A DNA stretch of 64,000 nucleotides from Brotaphodocola faecis (GTDB lineage Bacteria > Bacillota > Clostridia > Lachnospirales > Lachnospiraceae): positions 44,895 to 108,894 of the forward strand of contig NZ_JBBMFJ010000008.1 of the NCBI RefSeq assembly GCF_040096075.1, written 5' to 3'. Position numbers and translations under genes: made by a program. How positions within the stretch are numbered: position 1 is the stretch's first letter; every line of letters begins with the position of its first letter. Positions 17,900-27,214 of this stretch are shown one piece after another. Under the pieces are notes generated by a model. It saw only the letters and a list, made by a program, of their open reading frames with translations, was not told where the DNA came from and searched no databases.

Positions 17900-17928
17900 A
17901 ATATAGCACATATTATTAGCACTGTCAA
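17900..17928 (-). promoter_or_regulatory. Promoter of hsp20
   Basis: Minus strand TTGACA (17923-17928), 17-nt spacer, TATATT (17900-17905). The perfect -35 lies inside the CIRCE element. Confidence 0.88.
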
Positions 17929-17942
17929 GAGGTGAGTGCTAA
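17916..17942. promoter_or_regulatory. CIRCE element (HrcA operator)
   Basis: TTAGCACTG, 9-nt spacer, GAGTGCTAA: the CIRCE inverted repeat with one mismatch (consensus left arm TTAGCACTC). It overlaps the -35 box of the hsp20 promoter. HrcA repressor binding would block RNA polymerase until heat stress. Confidence 0.93.
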
Positions 17943-17949
17943 TAATTTA

Positions 17950-18486
17950 TTAAATTTTTTCCGCACGGTATTTCACATGATTCCAATCCATGCCAAAAGC
18001 ACTTAAGAACACTTTCTGTGTTTTGGTTACTGCATGATCAAGCCGGTACACCTTATCCAGCTGGCGTGTCATCTCGATCTTTTCCAGTTCCCTGATTGCT
18101 GCCGGAACTGTAAGATAATTCGGTTTTTTGCCAGTTCTTTTGCCTTCTCCTTTAAAGCTGTATATATCCTGCACCGGATGATCAGTGCAAGAAAACCAAT
18201 GAATATCTTATTTGATGCCGCCTCTTCTGATGCCACTCTCAGACAATGGTTTCCGAGATAAGATTTATCTGCCCGGAATACTTTTTCCGATACATCCCTG
18301 CTCTTGTAAAGGTTTATCGCATCCTTTGCATCCATCTTTTCGGATGAGATGATAGCAAAATATCCACAGAACTCCAGCTCATCCTGGATCACCGGCAGGA
18401 GGTCTTCTGTGGTATTGGCAATTGCCTGAATTCCGGGTTTTTCATCATAGGAAAGTACATGTACAACCTGTTCATCCTTCCCATGA
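17950..18486 (-). pseudogene. Chimeric transposase remnant (IS630-like joined to IS1634-like)
   Basis: Beginning at about 18486, GKDEQVVHVLSYDEKPGIQA reads like the DDE region of IS630-type transposases. Without a stop it passes near residue 30 into IS1634-type C-terminal sequence: ELEFCGYFAIISSEKM, AINLYKSRDVSEKVFRADKS, KIFIGFLALIIRCRIY. A frameshift near 18115 then moves to the frame that reads NYLTVPAAIRELEKIEM, 'VYRLDHAVTKTQKVFLSAFG' and ends at 17950. There is no start codon or ribosome site. It begins two bases beyond the stop codon of the adjacent hybrid kinase. Confidence 0.75.
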
Positions 18487-18488
18487 AA

Positions 18489-21350
18489 TTAGCAATTTTC
18501 TTGTTGCCTTATTACTTCTGATAATATTGAGAGCAGCTTATCAACCTGGATCGGCTTTGCTATATGACCATTCATCCCGGCTGCAATAGCATCTTGCTTA
18601 TCTTCTACAAATGCATTTGCTGTCATTGCAATGATTGGTATACACGCCTTATCCTTATCTGGTATATTTCTAATTTCCTGCGTTGCTTTATAACCGTCCA
18701 TCTTGGGCATCTGGATATCCATGAGTATCAGATCATAAGTTCCTGCCGGCATCTGCTCTATTTGCTTTACACACTGTATGCCATCCTCTACACGGTCAAT
18801 AATAATCCCTGTTTCTTCAAGTATTGCAATTGCAATTTCTGCGTTTAGCTCATTATCCTCTGCCAGTAAAATATGTTTTCCGCGTAAACTGCTTTCCATA
18901 TCAGCGGCATCTGTTTTTGATGCTTTCTGCCCGTAATAGTCCTCATCAGCCTTTTTTTGTATCAGGATAAGTGTAAACACAGTTCCTTTTCCCAGTTCGC
19001 TTTTCACGTCTATGCTGCCGCCCATCAGATCAACATATTTTTTTACAATTGCCATTCCAAGCCCTGTACCTGCAACTTTACCAACGGTCGTATTCCGTTC
19101 CCTTGAGAAGGAATCAAACAGAGTTGGCAGAAATTCTTTGCTCATTCCGATTCCTGTATCACGAACCTCTATCTGAATTTTCACAGAATTTTCCTGTTCA
19201 CATGGAAACTCTTGTACAGTGACCGTAACGGTTCCTCCTGCCGGTGTATATTTGACTGCATTACTGATCAGGTTCACCAGAATCTGTTTTGTTTTTGTAA
19301 TATCACACAGAACATGCTGATGCTCCACCTGTGTTTCAAATATAAGGTTCAGTCCTTTTTTGTCAGCCTGCGGTTCAAATACACTTTTTATCTCATCCAC
19401 TGTCTGATCAATCCGGGCATAGCTTTCATCCAGTTCCACTCTGCCACTTTCAATACGAGCCATATCAAGTACATTATTGATAATTGCCAGCAAAAGATTT
19501 CCAGACTGTTCGACCGCCCTCTGATAATGAAGTAGTTTCGGATCTGTAAGTTCTTTTTTCATCAACTGGTTATACCCAAGTAATGCATTCATCGGTGTAC
19601 GGATATCGTGGGACATATTAAAAAGAAACGCAGACTTCGCAGCATTTGCATTTTCTGCCTGTGTCTGGGATTCTTTTGCCTTTGTTTCAGCAGCTTTTGC
19701 CTTTTTCAGCAAATGAATGAACATTCCCAGTATCAGTATAAATACCAGCGAAAACATAATGATAACCACCAGGAAATTATCCTTTATAAAATCAGTAAAC
19801 GTAACTCTTTTTAAAGAATTTTCATACATGGATACTGCTCCTGTCAGCTTTGAAGTCTGGATGGATTTCAAAGTCTTATTCAGGATCGACATAAGGATCG
19901 TATTTCCCTTGTCTACTGCAAATGATGTATTTGCCGTTTTTGTCAGAAACACACTGTGCATTTTTTTGTCATTGACATAATCCATTGCCTGTCCGGATCT
20001 GGCGATAAAGCAGTCTGCTTTCCCATTACGGACTGCCTGCTCTGCATCTTTTATCGAATTATATTCTTTAATATTCCAGTTTGGATAATTATAAGTAACA
20101 TACCATTTATATTTGGAATTTTCTTTTGCGATAGCAACCGTATTTTCTGCACTTTCGTCAAAAGCCTCCTGTGCAGTCACAGCAGCGAAGGGAACCGATA
20201 AAACAGTATTGGATAATGCTAAGCCATTCTCTTCGGCATAATAGGGATTCTGATTGACATGAAAAATCATATCAATTTTATTGTCCCTCACTGCCTGTAT
20301 CAACGCTTCCTGCGAATCCAGTCCAACCAGAATAAATTCCAACGGCTGCTCAAAACAATTCGAAGCGTATTCAATATAATCATTAACCACACCCATCAAT
20401 TTACCACTTTGTGGATCAACGGTGCTGAAACCCGGATCATTTTCCAGATATCCTACTCGAATTGCCCCATGTTGTTTCAACCACTCCTGCTCATCACTGG
20501 AAAGGACCGCAACAGACTGGGTTGCAATATACTGTTTATAAAGATCATCGGAATAAAAAGGTTTATCATTTTCCATAGCACGCATGGCACTATCAAGTTC
20601 CTCTTTCAGATCAGGACGGTTTTTATTGATTCCATAATAAATCTCAGATCCACCTGTTGTAAATACAGCAGACAGACCTGTATTTACCCAGATAGACGTC
20701 TCTGTAGAAATTACTCCCTGGATCTCATGTTTTGCAAACATTTCCATCGCGCTGTCCATACTGTTTACAAATACATGCTTTGTTTTTACATTATGTTTTT
20801 TCTCCCAGTCGTAAAACTGTGTTGCCTGCACACTGTTCTCCATCATGGCAATAGACTGACCATTTAAACTTGAAATATCTGATGCTGAAATATCTGAATT
20901 TGCCAGATCTGCATACAGATAATATTTTTCTTCTCCCATAGGCAAATCGGAAAAGAGCATTGTTTTTGCACGTTCATCCGTATAAGACAGAGAACTCATC
21001 AGGTCAATCTCACCATTTTGCAGCTTTTTCAACAGTTCTTCCCAGTTGCCGGTGACATAGTCATAATCCCATCCGGTATAGGCAGAAACCGCCTGCTCAT
21101 ACTCATAGCCATAGCCACTCCGGCTTCCATTTTTGTCTGTGATATGATAAGAATCTTCATACCATGCCGCTTTCACCACCTCTGATTGTGGTTTCGCTGT
21201 TACATTTGTCTTAGTTGTCTCTGCCGCATCAATATCTTCCTCTAAATCTGCCGCCCTGACCGGAGCTGCCAGAAACACAACACAAAGAATACTGCACAAC
21301 AAAAGGCTTCCATATTGCCGCATTCTGCTCTTATTTTTGTTACTCATCAT
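18489..21350 (-). CDS. Hybrid histidine kinase with two SBP_bac_3-type sensor domains
   Basis: A 953-residue membrane sensor of BvgS/EvgS-like plan. Signal segment about 14-33; two amino-acid-type solute-binding domains about 56-278 and 290-520 on the outer face; one membrane helix about 526-548; HisKA with phospho-His581 in NMSHDIRTPMN; ATPase domain with ISNAVKYTPAGG, DTGIGMS and GTGLGMAI; one receiver domain 825-945 with phospho-Asp878 (LMDIQMPKMDGY) and Lys in AKPI. No HPt or DNA-binding part follows, so phosphate must pass to another protein. It is the last gene of the array, 34 nt after its neighbour, and very similar to the kinase at 24284-27151. A transposase remnant touches its stop codon. 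Confidence 0.93.
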   Translation of the reverse strand: MMSNKNKSRMRQYGSLLLCSILCVVFLAAPVRAADLEEDIDAAETTKTNVTAKPQSEVVKAAWYEDSYHITDKNGSRSGYGYEYEQAVSAYTGWDYDYVTGNWEELLKKLQNGEIDLMSSLSYTDERAKTMLFSDLPMGEEKYYLYADLANSDISASDISSLNGQSIAMMENSVQATQFYDWEKKHNVKTKHVFVNSMDSAMEMFAKHEIQGVISTETSIWVNTGLSAVFTTGGSEIYYGINKNRPDLKEELDSAMRAMENDKPFYSDDLYKQYIATQSVAVLSSDEQEWLKQHGAIRVGYLENDPGFSTVDPQSGKLMGVVNDYIEYASNCFEQPLEFILVGLDSQEALIQAVRDNKIDMIFHVNQNPYYAEENGLALSNTVLSVPFAAVTAQEAFDESAENTVAIAKENSKYKWYVTYNYPNWNIKEYNSIKDAEQAVRNGKADCFIARSGQAMDYVNDKKMHSVFLTKTANTSFAVDKGNTILMSILNKTLKSIQTSKLTGAVSMYENSLKRVTFTDFIKDNFLVVIIMFSLVFILILGMFIHLLKKAKAAETKAKESQTQAENANAAKSAFLFNMSHDIRTPMNALLGYNQLMKKELTDPKLLHYQRAVEQSGNLLLAIINNVLDMARIESGRVELDESYARIDQTVDEIKSVFEPQADKKGLNLIFETQVEHQHVLCDITKTKQILVNLISNAVKYTPAGGTVTVTVQEFPCEQENSVKIQIEVRDTGIGMSKEFLPTLFDSFSRERNTTVGKVAGTGLGMAIVKKYVDLMGGSIDVKSELGKGTVFTLILIQKKADEDYYGQKASKTDAADMESSLRGKHILLAEDNELNAEIAIAILEETGIIIDRVEDGIQCVKQIEQMPAGTYDLILMDIQMPKMDGYKATQEIRNIPDKDKACIPIIAMTANAFVEDKQDAIAAGMNGHIAKPIQVDKLLSILSEVIRQQENC

Positions 21351-21384
21351 TTTTCTTCCTTTTCTGGCAATCGAAATTATCTTA

Positions 21385-24222
21385 CTATATTTTCTGCCTT
21401 AAAACCTGCTGCAAAGTATCCTCTATTTTTTTACTGTCAATGGGTTTTGCAATATGTGCATTCATTCCGGCTTTAAATGCCTTCTTTTTGTCTTCTTCAA
21501 AGGCATTTGCTGTCATAGCAATGATTGGGATATTGGCTTTCTTATTATTCTTTAAAGTACGGATTTCCCTGGTTGTCATATAACCATCCATTTTAGGCAT
21601 CTGGATATCCATGAAGATCAGATCATACCTGTCATCATCTACTTCATTCATCCGTTCAACAGCATCTGTTCCGTCTTCCACAGAATCTACTATTATTCCG
21701 ATTTCTTCCAACAGAGCTGTGGCGATTTCGCGGTTCAGTTCATTATCCTCCACAAGAAGAACCTTTTTACCAGAATAACGATACTCTCTTTCTGTTTGGA
21801 GCAATGGCTCTTCTTTTATATCCATAGGCTTTGTCAGGACTTTCCTTAATTCCGACATGAAGATTGGCTTCTCCACAAATGCAGTAACTCCGGCTTCTTT
21901 TGCTTCCTGTTCGATATCTGCCCAGTCATATGCGGTCAGAATAATGATTGGTATCTCGTCCCCAACTACAGAACGAATCCTTCGTACAGTTTCGATTCCA
22001 TTCATATCCGGCATCAGCCAGTCGATAATATAAACTTTGAATGCATCGTTCTGTTCAAAGGCCTCCTTTGCTCTGATGACTGCCTCTTTTCCAGAAGTTG
22101 ACCAGTCTGCCCGCATTTCAATTTCACGCAGCATCTTGCTGACACTCGTGCAGGTATGAACATCATCATCTACAACCAGTGCCCTTGCACCCACTAATTC
22201 AGGGATAGGTCCATACACAGTAGCCTTCTCCAGTGTTTTAAAATTAAGGGTAACAACAAATTCCGTTCCTTTTCCTTCTTTACTTGTCAGGGAAATAGTT
22301 CCACCCATCATGTCCACGATATTCCTGGTGATTGCCATACCAAGTCCGGTCCCTTTAATTCCACTTTGGGTAGATGTCCGTTCTCTTGAGAAGGAATCAA
22401 ACACATGTGCCTGAAATTCTTCAGACATTCCGATTCCATTATCCCTGATCCTGAATTCAAAGGTAGTAAATCCGTTTCTGTTGCATGGTTTCTCAGATAC
22501 ACGGATATTGACCATACCACCTGCCGGAGTGAATTTAATGGCATTACTTACGATATTTAAAAGGATCTGGTTCAGACGTAATCTGTCAGTGATAACATTC
22601 TCATGGACAACATTCTGCGTGTCAATATAAAGATCCTGCTGCTTTGCCTGAATATTTCCCTGTATAATCGTTTTTAGATCGTGGAGAATATCCGGAATGC
22701 AGACTTCCTTTTCTTCTATCTTAACAACACCGCTTTCAATACGGCTCATGTCCAGAACATCATTGATCAAACTCAAAAGATGCTGGCTCGATGTCCCGAT
22801 TTTTGTCAGATAATCCTTTACCAGATCCGGCTGATCCATATGTGCTGCTGCAAGGGCTGTGAAACCAATGATTGCATTCATAGGAGTGCGGATATCATGT
22901 GACATATTATTTAAAAATGCTGTTTTTGCCTTATTTGCATGTTCAGCGGAAGCGAGAGCAATCCGAAGAGCCTCTTCCTGCTGCAGTTCCCTTTCCCGCT
23001 GGTCTGTCACATCATGTGTCAGAAACTGGATATCTGTCACCTTTCCATCCTCATCACGATTCTGAACGATGGCACTTACTTCTATCCACTGCCTGTTCTT
23101 ATTACGATAAATGTACCGAAGAATCTTATGTTTTTCAAATCGTTCACTGATCGTATCAAGATCTGTAAACTCAAGATAGCCTTCCTGGCATTCCGGCAGC
23201 ATATAATTATCATGGATCAGTTTTCTTAGCTCACAGACATTCTGGCATTGCTTCAGGACATTTTCCTTATCTGCCTGGATTTTTAACCATTCTACTTTCT
23301 GATCCTCCAGATGGACCAAAAATATATTGTTAAATACTGTTCCAAGCGCCTCCAATGCTTTTGTAAGCTCTTCATCCCGTTTTTGGCTATAATGAAGTGC
23401 ATTTGACAATTCTTTATTCTTCTGCAATGCACTGACATCCTGATAGGTCACATAGATATATTTTTTCTTACCCACAACAAGATAAGAAAAATCTGATTGC
23501 ATATAGAACCATTTTCCCTGCGGATTTCTTTTTCTATAAAATATGTTCGTATGTGGATGCTCTATATTGAGATTTCTCACAGATTCCTCTACATATTGCT
23601 GATCATCCGGATGTACTGTTTCGCAAAAAGGTTTCTTCTGCAACAGCATCATCTGCTGCTGTGTAGTCTCCATCATCTCTGCAAAGCCTCGGGTAATAAA
23701 AACAGGATCATAACATAGCGTTGTTTTTGCATCCTCCTCTTCTGAAAGAATACAAAAAAGAACAGCACTGTTTTCAATAGAACGAAGCGTAGTTATAAAC
23801 GCCTGCTGCTGTGGAACTGTATAGTCCTCCACAAACAGGAACACATTCTTTGTATCTGCACTTTCCCTCATAAAATCAAACTGCATGAAACGCATCTCGC
23901 CATTCAGCATAAAATTGATCATAACATGATGCATGATGTGTTCTGCTGTTCCCTGTGTGATTGCTTCCATCGTCATCTGCTGTTTTACCCGGTTAAGATC
24001 TTCTATATTGCCAGATGCATAACGCATTATTTTCTCACAAATATAGTCATCAAACATTTGCTCATCTGACTCTGGAAAAATATTTTCACCATTTAACAGG
24101 TTTGTATCCTGATGAAGCTTTATGCATTTTCCTGTATCTTCAAAATCAATGTACAAGATTTCTATATAATGGTTTTTAAGAGCTTTTTCATATATTGCAA
24201 CCTGAACTGCTTTCTCCAACAA
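21385..24222 (-). CDS. Soluble PAS hybrid histidine kinase with two receiver domains
   Basis: About 945 residues with no signal peptide or membrane helix, so cytosolic. The N-terminal 140 residues are unrecognised. PAS-like domains lie at about 150-265 (CETVHPDDQQYV, FYRKRNPQGKWFYMQ) and 290-410. HisKA has His442 in NNMSHDIRTPMN. The ATPase domain carries VSNAIKFTPAGG, DNGIGMS and GTGLGMAI. Two receivers follow: the first (ALVVDDDVHT) with Asp734 in IIDWLMPDMNG and the second (VLLVEDNELN) with Asp872 in MDIQMPKMDGY. The best start is TTG at 24222, with AGGAGG 7 nt before it. It sits between two paralogous SBP-sensor kinases and may integrate their signals in the cytosol. Confidence 0.9.
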   Translation of the reverse strand: MLEKAVQVAIYEKALKNHYIEILYIDFEDTGKCIKLHQDTNLLNGENIFPESDEQMFDDYICEKIMRYASGNIEDLNRVKQQMTMEAITQGTAEHIMHHVMINFMLNGEMRFMQFDFMRESADTKNVFLFVEDYTVPQQQAFITTLRSIENSAVLFCILSEEEDAKTTLCYDPVFITRGFAEMMETTQQQMMLLQKKPFCETVHPDDQQYVEESVRNLNIEHPHTNIFYRKRNPQGKWFYMQSDFSYLVVGKKKYIYVTYQDVSALQKNKELSNALHYSQKRDEELTKALEALGTVFNNIFLVHLEDQKVEWLKIQADKENVLKQCQNVCELRKLIHDNYMLPECQEGYLEFTDLDTISERFEKHKILRYIYRNKNRQWIEVSAIVQNRDEDGKVTDIQFLTHDVTDQRERELQQEEALRIALASAEHANKAKTAFLNNMSHDIRTPMNAIIGFTALAAAHMDQPDLVKDYLTKIGTSSQHLLSLINDVLDMSRIESGVVKIEEKEVCIPDILHDLKTIIQGNIQAKQQDLYIDTQNVVHENVITDRLRLNQILLNIVSNAIKFTPAGGMVNIRVSEKPCNRNGFTTFEFRIRDNGIGMSEEFQAHVFDSFSRERTSTQSGIKGTGLGMAITRNIVDMMGGTISLTSKEGKGTEFVVTLNFKTLEKATVYGPIPELVGARALVVDDDVHTCTSVSKMLREIEMRADWSTSGKEAVIRAKEAFEQNDAFKVYIIDWLMPDMNGIETVRRIRSVVGDEIPIIILTAYDWADIEQEAKEAGVTAFVEKPIFMSELRKVLTKPMDIKEEPLLQTEREYRYSGKKVLLVEDNELNREIATALLEEIGIIVDSVEDGTDAVERMNEVDDDRYDLIFMDIQMPKMDGYMTTREIRTLKNNKKANIPIIAMTANAFEEDKKKAFKAGMNAHIAKPIDSKKIEDTLQQVLRQKI

Positions 24223-24283
24223 CTGAATTCCTCCTTGTGTCAAACAGACAGTGCCTACTTTTTCTGCAACTGGCTGCCAGTTA

Positions 24284-27151
24284 CTATTTTTCTTGTTGCC
24301 TTATGATTTCTGCTAACATTGACAGAAGCGTATCGACCTGGATCGGCTTTGCTATATGTCCATTCATTCCGGCTGCAATAGCCTCTCTCTTATCTTCTTC
24401 AAATGCATTTGCTGTCATTGCAACAATCGGTATGCACGCTTTATCCTTATCCGGCAAATTTCTGATTTCCTGTGTTGCTTTATAACCGTTCATTTTCGGC
24501 ATCTGGATATCCATCAAGATCATATCATATGTGCCTGCTGGCATCTTTTCTATCCTGTTTACACACTGAATGCCATCCTCCACACGCTCTGTCTTAAGGC
24601 CGGCACGCTCAAGTATTGCCTCTGCAATCTCTGCATTCAGATCATTATCTTCCGCCAAAAGAATATTCTTGCCTTCAAGGATTTCACTGCTTGATTCAGA
24701 GCTTTCAGCACGTTTTTTTACATAATAACTTTCATCGGCTATCTTGTGTTTCAGTGTAACTGTAAAGGTGCTTCCTTTTCCAAGTTCACTCTCTACATCT
24801 ATTGTTCCTCCCAACAGATCAACATATTTCTTGACGATTGACATTCCAAGTCCGCTTCCTGCGATCTTGCTCTTTGTGGTGTTCTGCTCACGTGTGAATG
24901 CCTCGAAAATCTCTGTCAGATACTCCTGACTCATACCGATTCCGGTATCGCTGACTCTCATCCTCGCTATCATGTATCCGGACTCATCACAAGGTAATTC
25001 ATCTACATCTACCATAACAGAACCACCGGCTGGAGTATATTTTATGGCATTACTCAGGATGTTGACCAATATTTCTTTTATCTTGGTAACATCTGTCAAT
25101 ATGTGCTCATGTTCTACATTCATCGTGTAATGAAGCGCAATATTCTTTTTCCTTGCTTTCTCAGCAAATACTGCAAACAAGGATTTCCAGACATCTTCAA
25201 TCCGGCAGTAATTCTCATCAAGCTCCATCCTTCCGCTCTCGATCCGGGCCATATCCAGTACATTATTTATGATTGACAGGAGCAGATTCCCGGACTGCTG
25301 CAGTTTTTCCAGATGTTCTAAAGTCTCAGGCATGTCTTTTCCATTTAATTCATTCTCCATAAGCTGTGCATAACCCAGAATTGCATTCATAGGAGTGCGG
25401 ATGTCATGTGACATATTGTTAAGGAAACAGGTCTTTGCGAGACTGGCATCTTCTGCTTTTTTCAGAGCGATTTCCAGTTTGTCATTAAGCTTTTGTGTAT
25501 CATTTGCAGCAAGCTTTGCGGCAGCTTCTGCTTTCCTTGCCTTCCGTAAAAGTATGAGGATAATACCAATGATAGTGAGTACAAAAAATCCTGCCGTAAC
25601 AAAAAAAGCAAGCATATTGTCTTTTACAAAGTCCAAAAATGTTACCTTATCTGCTGTACTGTCATAAATAGCAAGGGCACTTGTAAGCATGTCAGATGGC
25701 ATAGCCTTTAAGGTTTTATTCAATATCGATAAGAGGGTTCCTTCTCCACCTCTTACTGCAAAACACGCTTCCATTGTTTTGGTAAGTGGAACACTCTTGA
25801 AATCTCGATTGTTATCATAGATCATTGCCTGACTTGATCCCATAAGGAAACAGTCTGCTTTTCCACTGACAACCATATCCGCTGCATCCTCAAGCGAATC
25901 ATAATCTACCAGCTTCCATTGCGGATAACCGAAAGCAATATGCTGTTTTAAGGCATCTTTTTCCTTTGGCACAGCTACTGTATACACCCTGTCCTCATTA
26001 AAATTTTTCTCATCCGTTACCGCCATCAGGCTGTAGTTCCAGGCAGTGTTTGTAAGTGCATAGCCGTTTTTTTCTGCGAGATCAGGATTTCTGCCGGCAT
26101 AAAAAACCACATCAATCTCACGATTCTGCAGAGCCTGAGTCATTTCGTCATAGCTATCATATTCCTGTATATAAAATTTTAGTGTCTGATTCCCCAGACA
26201 GTCTTTGGCATAAGAAGTATACTCTGCCAGCATACCCGTAAGTTTTCCAGTTACTTCGTCCATGGAAAATACCGCCGGATCATTGCTCAGAAATCCTATC
26301 CGGATGTCACCATGTTCTTCCAGCCATGACTTTTCTCCGCCAGTAAGACTTTGACAATAATCAAGCGTAAAATACTTCTTATACAAATCTGCCTTAAAAA
26401 AGGGACTATCCTGTTCCAGCTGACGCATAGCATAATCCAGCTCCGTCTTGATATCGCTGCGCTCTTTATTTATTGCAAAATATATGCCTGATTTGCCAAT
26501 CGTTGCAATGGATGATATTCCCTGTTCAGACCAGATGGATTCCTCCAGAGATACAAAACAATCAATGTCTTGATTCTCTAATTTCTTTTCAACATCATCA
26601 TTATTATTCACATTTACATGCTCTGTGTGTATACCATTCTTATTTTCCCATTCTGTCAGCATGATTTCAGGTTCAGTACCCATGAGCACACCTATGCGTT
26701 TTCCATCCAGCGACTTGAAATCAGATGTCCCAATATCCATATCTGACAAATCAGCATAAAGAATATATTTTTCCTCACTCATCAGGTCATCCGAAAAAAG
26801 CAGCTTTTGTGCACGTTCATCGGTGTAAGAGATATCACCCATGATATCAATCTCACCATTTTCAAGCTTATCAAAACAGTTGGACCAGTCACATTTCACA
26901 TACTCAAATTTCCATCCGGTATAACCTGCCAGAGCCTGCATGAGTTCGTAGCCATAACCTCGTCTGACACCGTTTTTGTCGACATAATTGAAGGTGTCCT
27001 CAAATGAACCGACACGTATAATCTGTGTCTGTTGTTTTTCATCATTATTCGTTTCAGCTGCCTGGCAGTGTACCGATAACATCATCCACATTCCCAGGAC
27101 CACAAATATATATGCAAATAGTACGGCTGATTTTTTTCTTCTTTTATCCAT
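24284..27151 (-). CDS. Hybrid histidine kinase with two SBP_bac_3-type sensor domains
   Basis: A 955-residue paralogue of the kinase at 18489-21350 with the same order: signal sequence, two solute-binding domains (about 42-265 and 275-510), a membrane helix (about 514-536), HisKA with His582 in NNMSHDIRTPMN, ATPase domain (LSNAIKYTPAGG, DTGIGMS, GSGLGMS) and one receiver with Asp881 (LMDIQMPKMNGY). The C-terminal receivers of the two are nearly identical (DKDKACIPI, GMNGHIAKPIQVD, IIRQQE). The start is taken as ATG at 27151; the longer frame begins at TTG 27178. The ligand specificities probably differ because the sensor halves are much less conserved than the kinase halves. Confidence 0.92.
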   Translation of the reverse strand: MDKRRKKSAVLFAYIFVVLGMWMMLSVHCQAAETNNDEKQQTQIIRVGSFEDTFNYVDKNGVRRGYGYELMQALAGYTGWKFEYVKCDWSNCFDKLENGEIDIMGDISYTDERAQKLLFSDDLMSEEKYILYADLSDMDIGTSDFKSLDGKRIGVLMGTEPEIMLTEWENKNGIHTEHVNVNNNDDVEKKLENQDIDCFVSLEESIWSEQGISSIATIGKSGIYFAINKERSDIKTELDYAMRQLEQDSPFFKADLYKKYFTLDYCQSLTGGEKSWLEEHGDIRIGFLSNDPAVFSMDEVTGKLTGMLAEYTSYAKDCLGNQTLKFYIQEYDSYDEMTQALQNREIDVVFYAGRNPDLAEKNGYALTNTAWNYSLMAVTDEKNFNEDRVYTVAVPKEKDALKQHIAFGYPQWKLVDYDSLEDAADMVVSGKADCFLMGSSQAMIYDNNRDFKSVPLTKTMEACFAVRGGEGTLLSILNKTLKAMPSDMLTSALAIYDSTADKVTFLDFVKDNMLAFFVTAGFFVLTIIGIILILLRKARKAEAAAKLAANDTQKLNDKLEIALKKAEDASLAKTCFLNNMSHDIRTPMNAILGYAQLMENELNGKDMPETLEHLEKLQQSGNLLLSIINNVLDMARIESGRMELDENYCRIEDVWKSLFAVFAEKARKKNIALHYTMNVEHEHILTDVTKIKEILVNILSNAIKYTPAGGSVMVDVDELPCDESGYMIARMRVSDTGIGMSQEYLTEIFEAFTREQNTTKSKIAGSGLGMSIVKKYVDLLGGTIDVESELGKGSTFTVTLKHKIADESYYVKKRAESSESSSEILEGKNILLAEDNDLNAEIAEAILERAGLKTERVEDGIQCVNRIEKMPAGTYDMILMDIQMPKMNGYKATQEIRNLPDKDKACIPIVAMTANAFEEDKREAIAAGMNGHIAKPIQVDTLLSMLAEIIRQQEK

Positions 27152-27214
27152 TCTTCTTTTCTGACCTTTTCCATCCAATCTTTCATGATGCCATCTGTAA
27201 ATATTGTTTTTATA

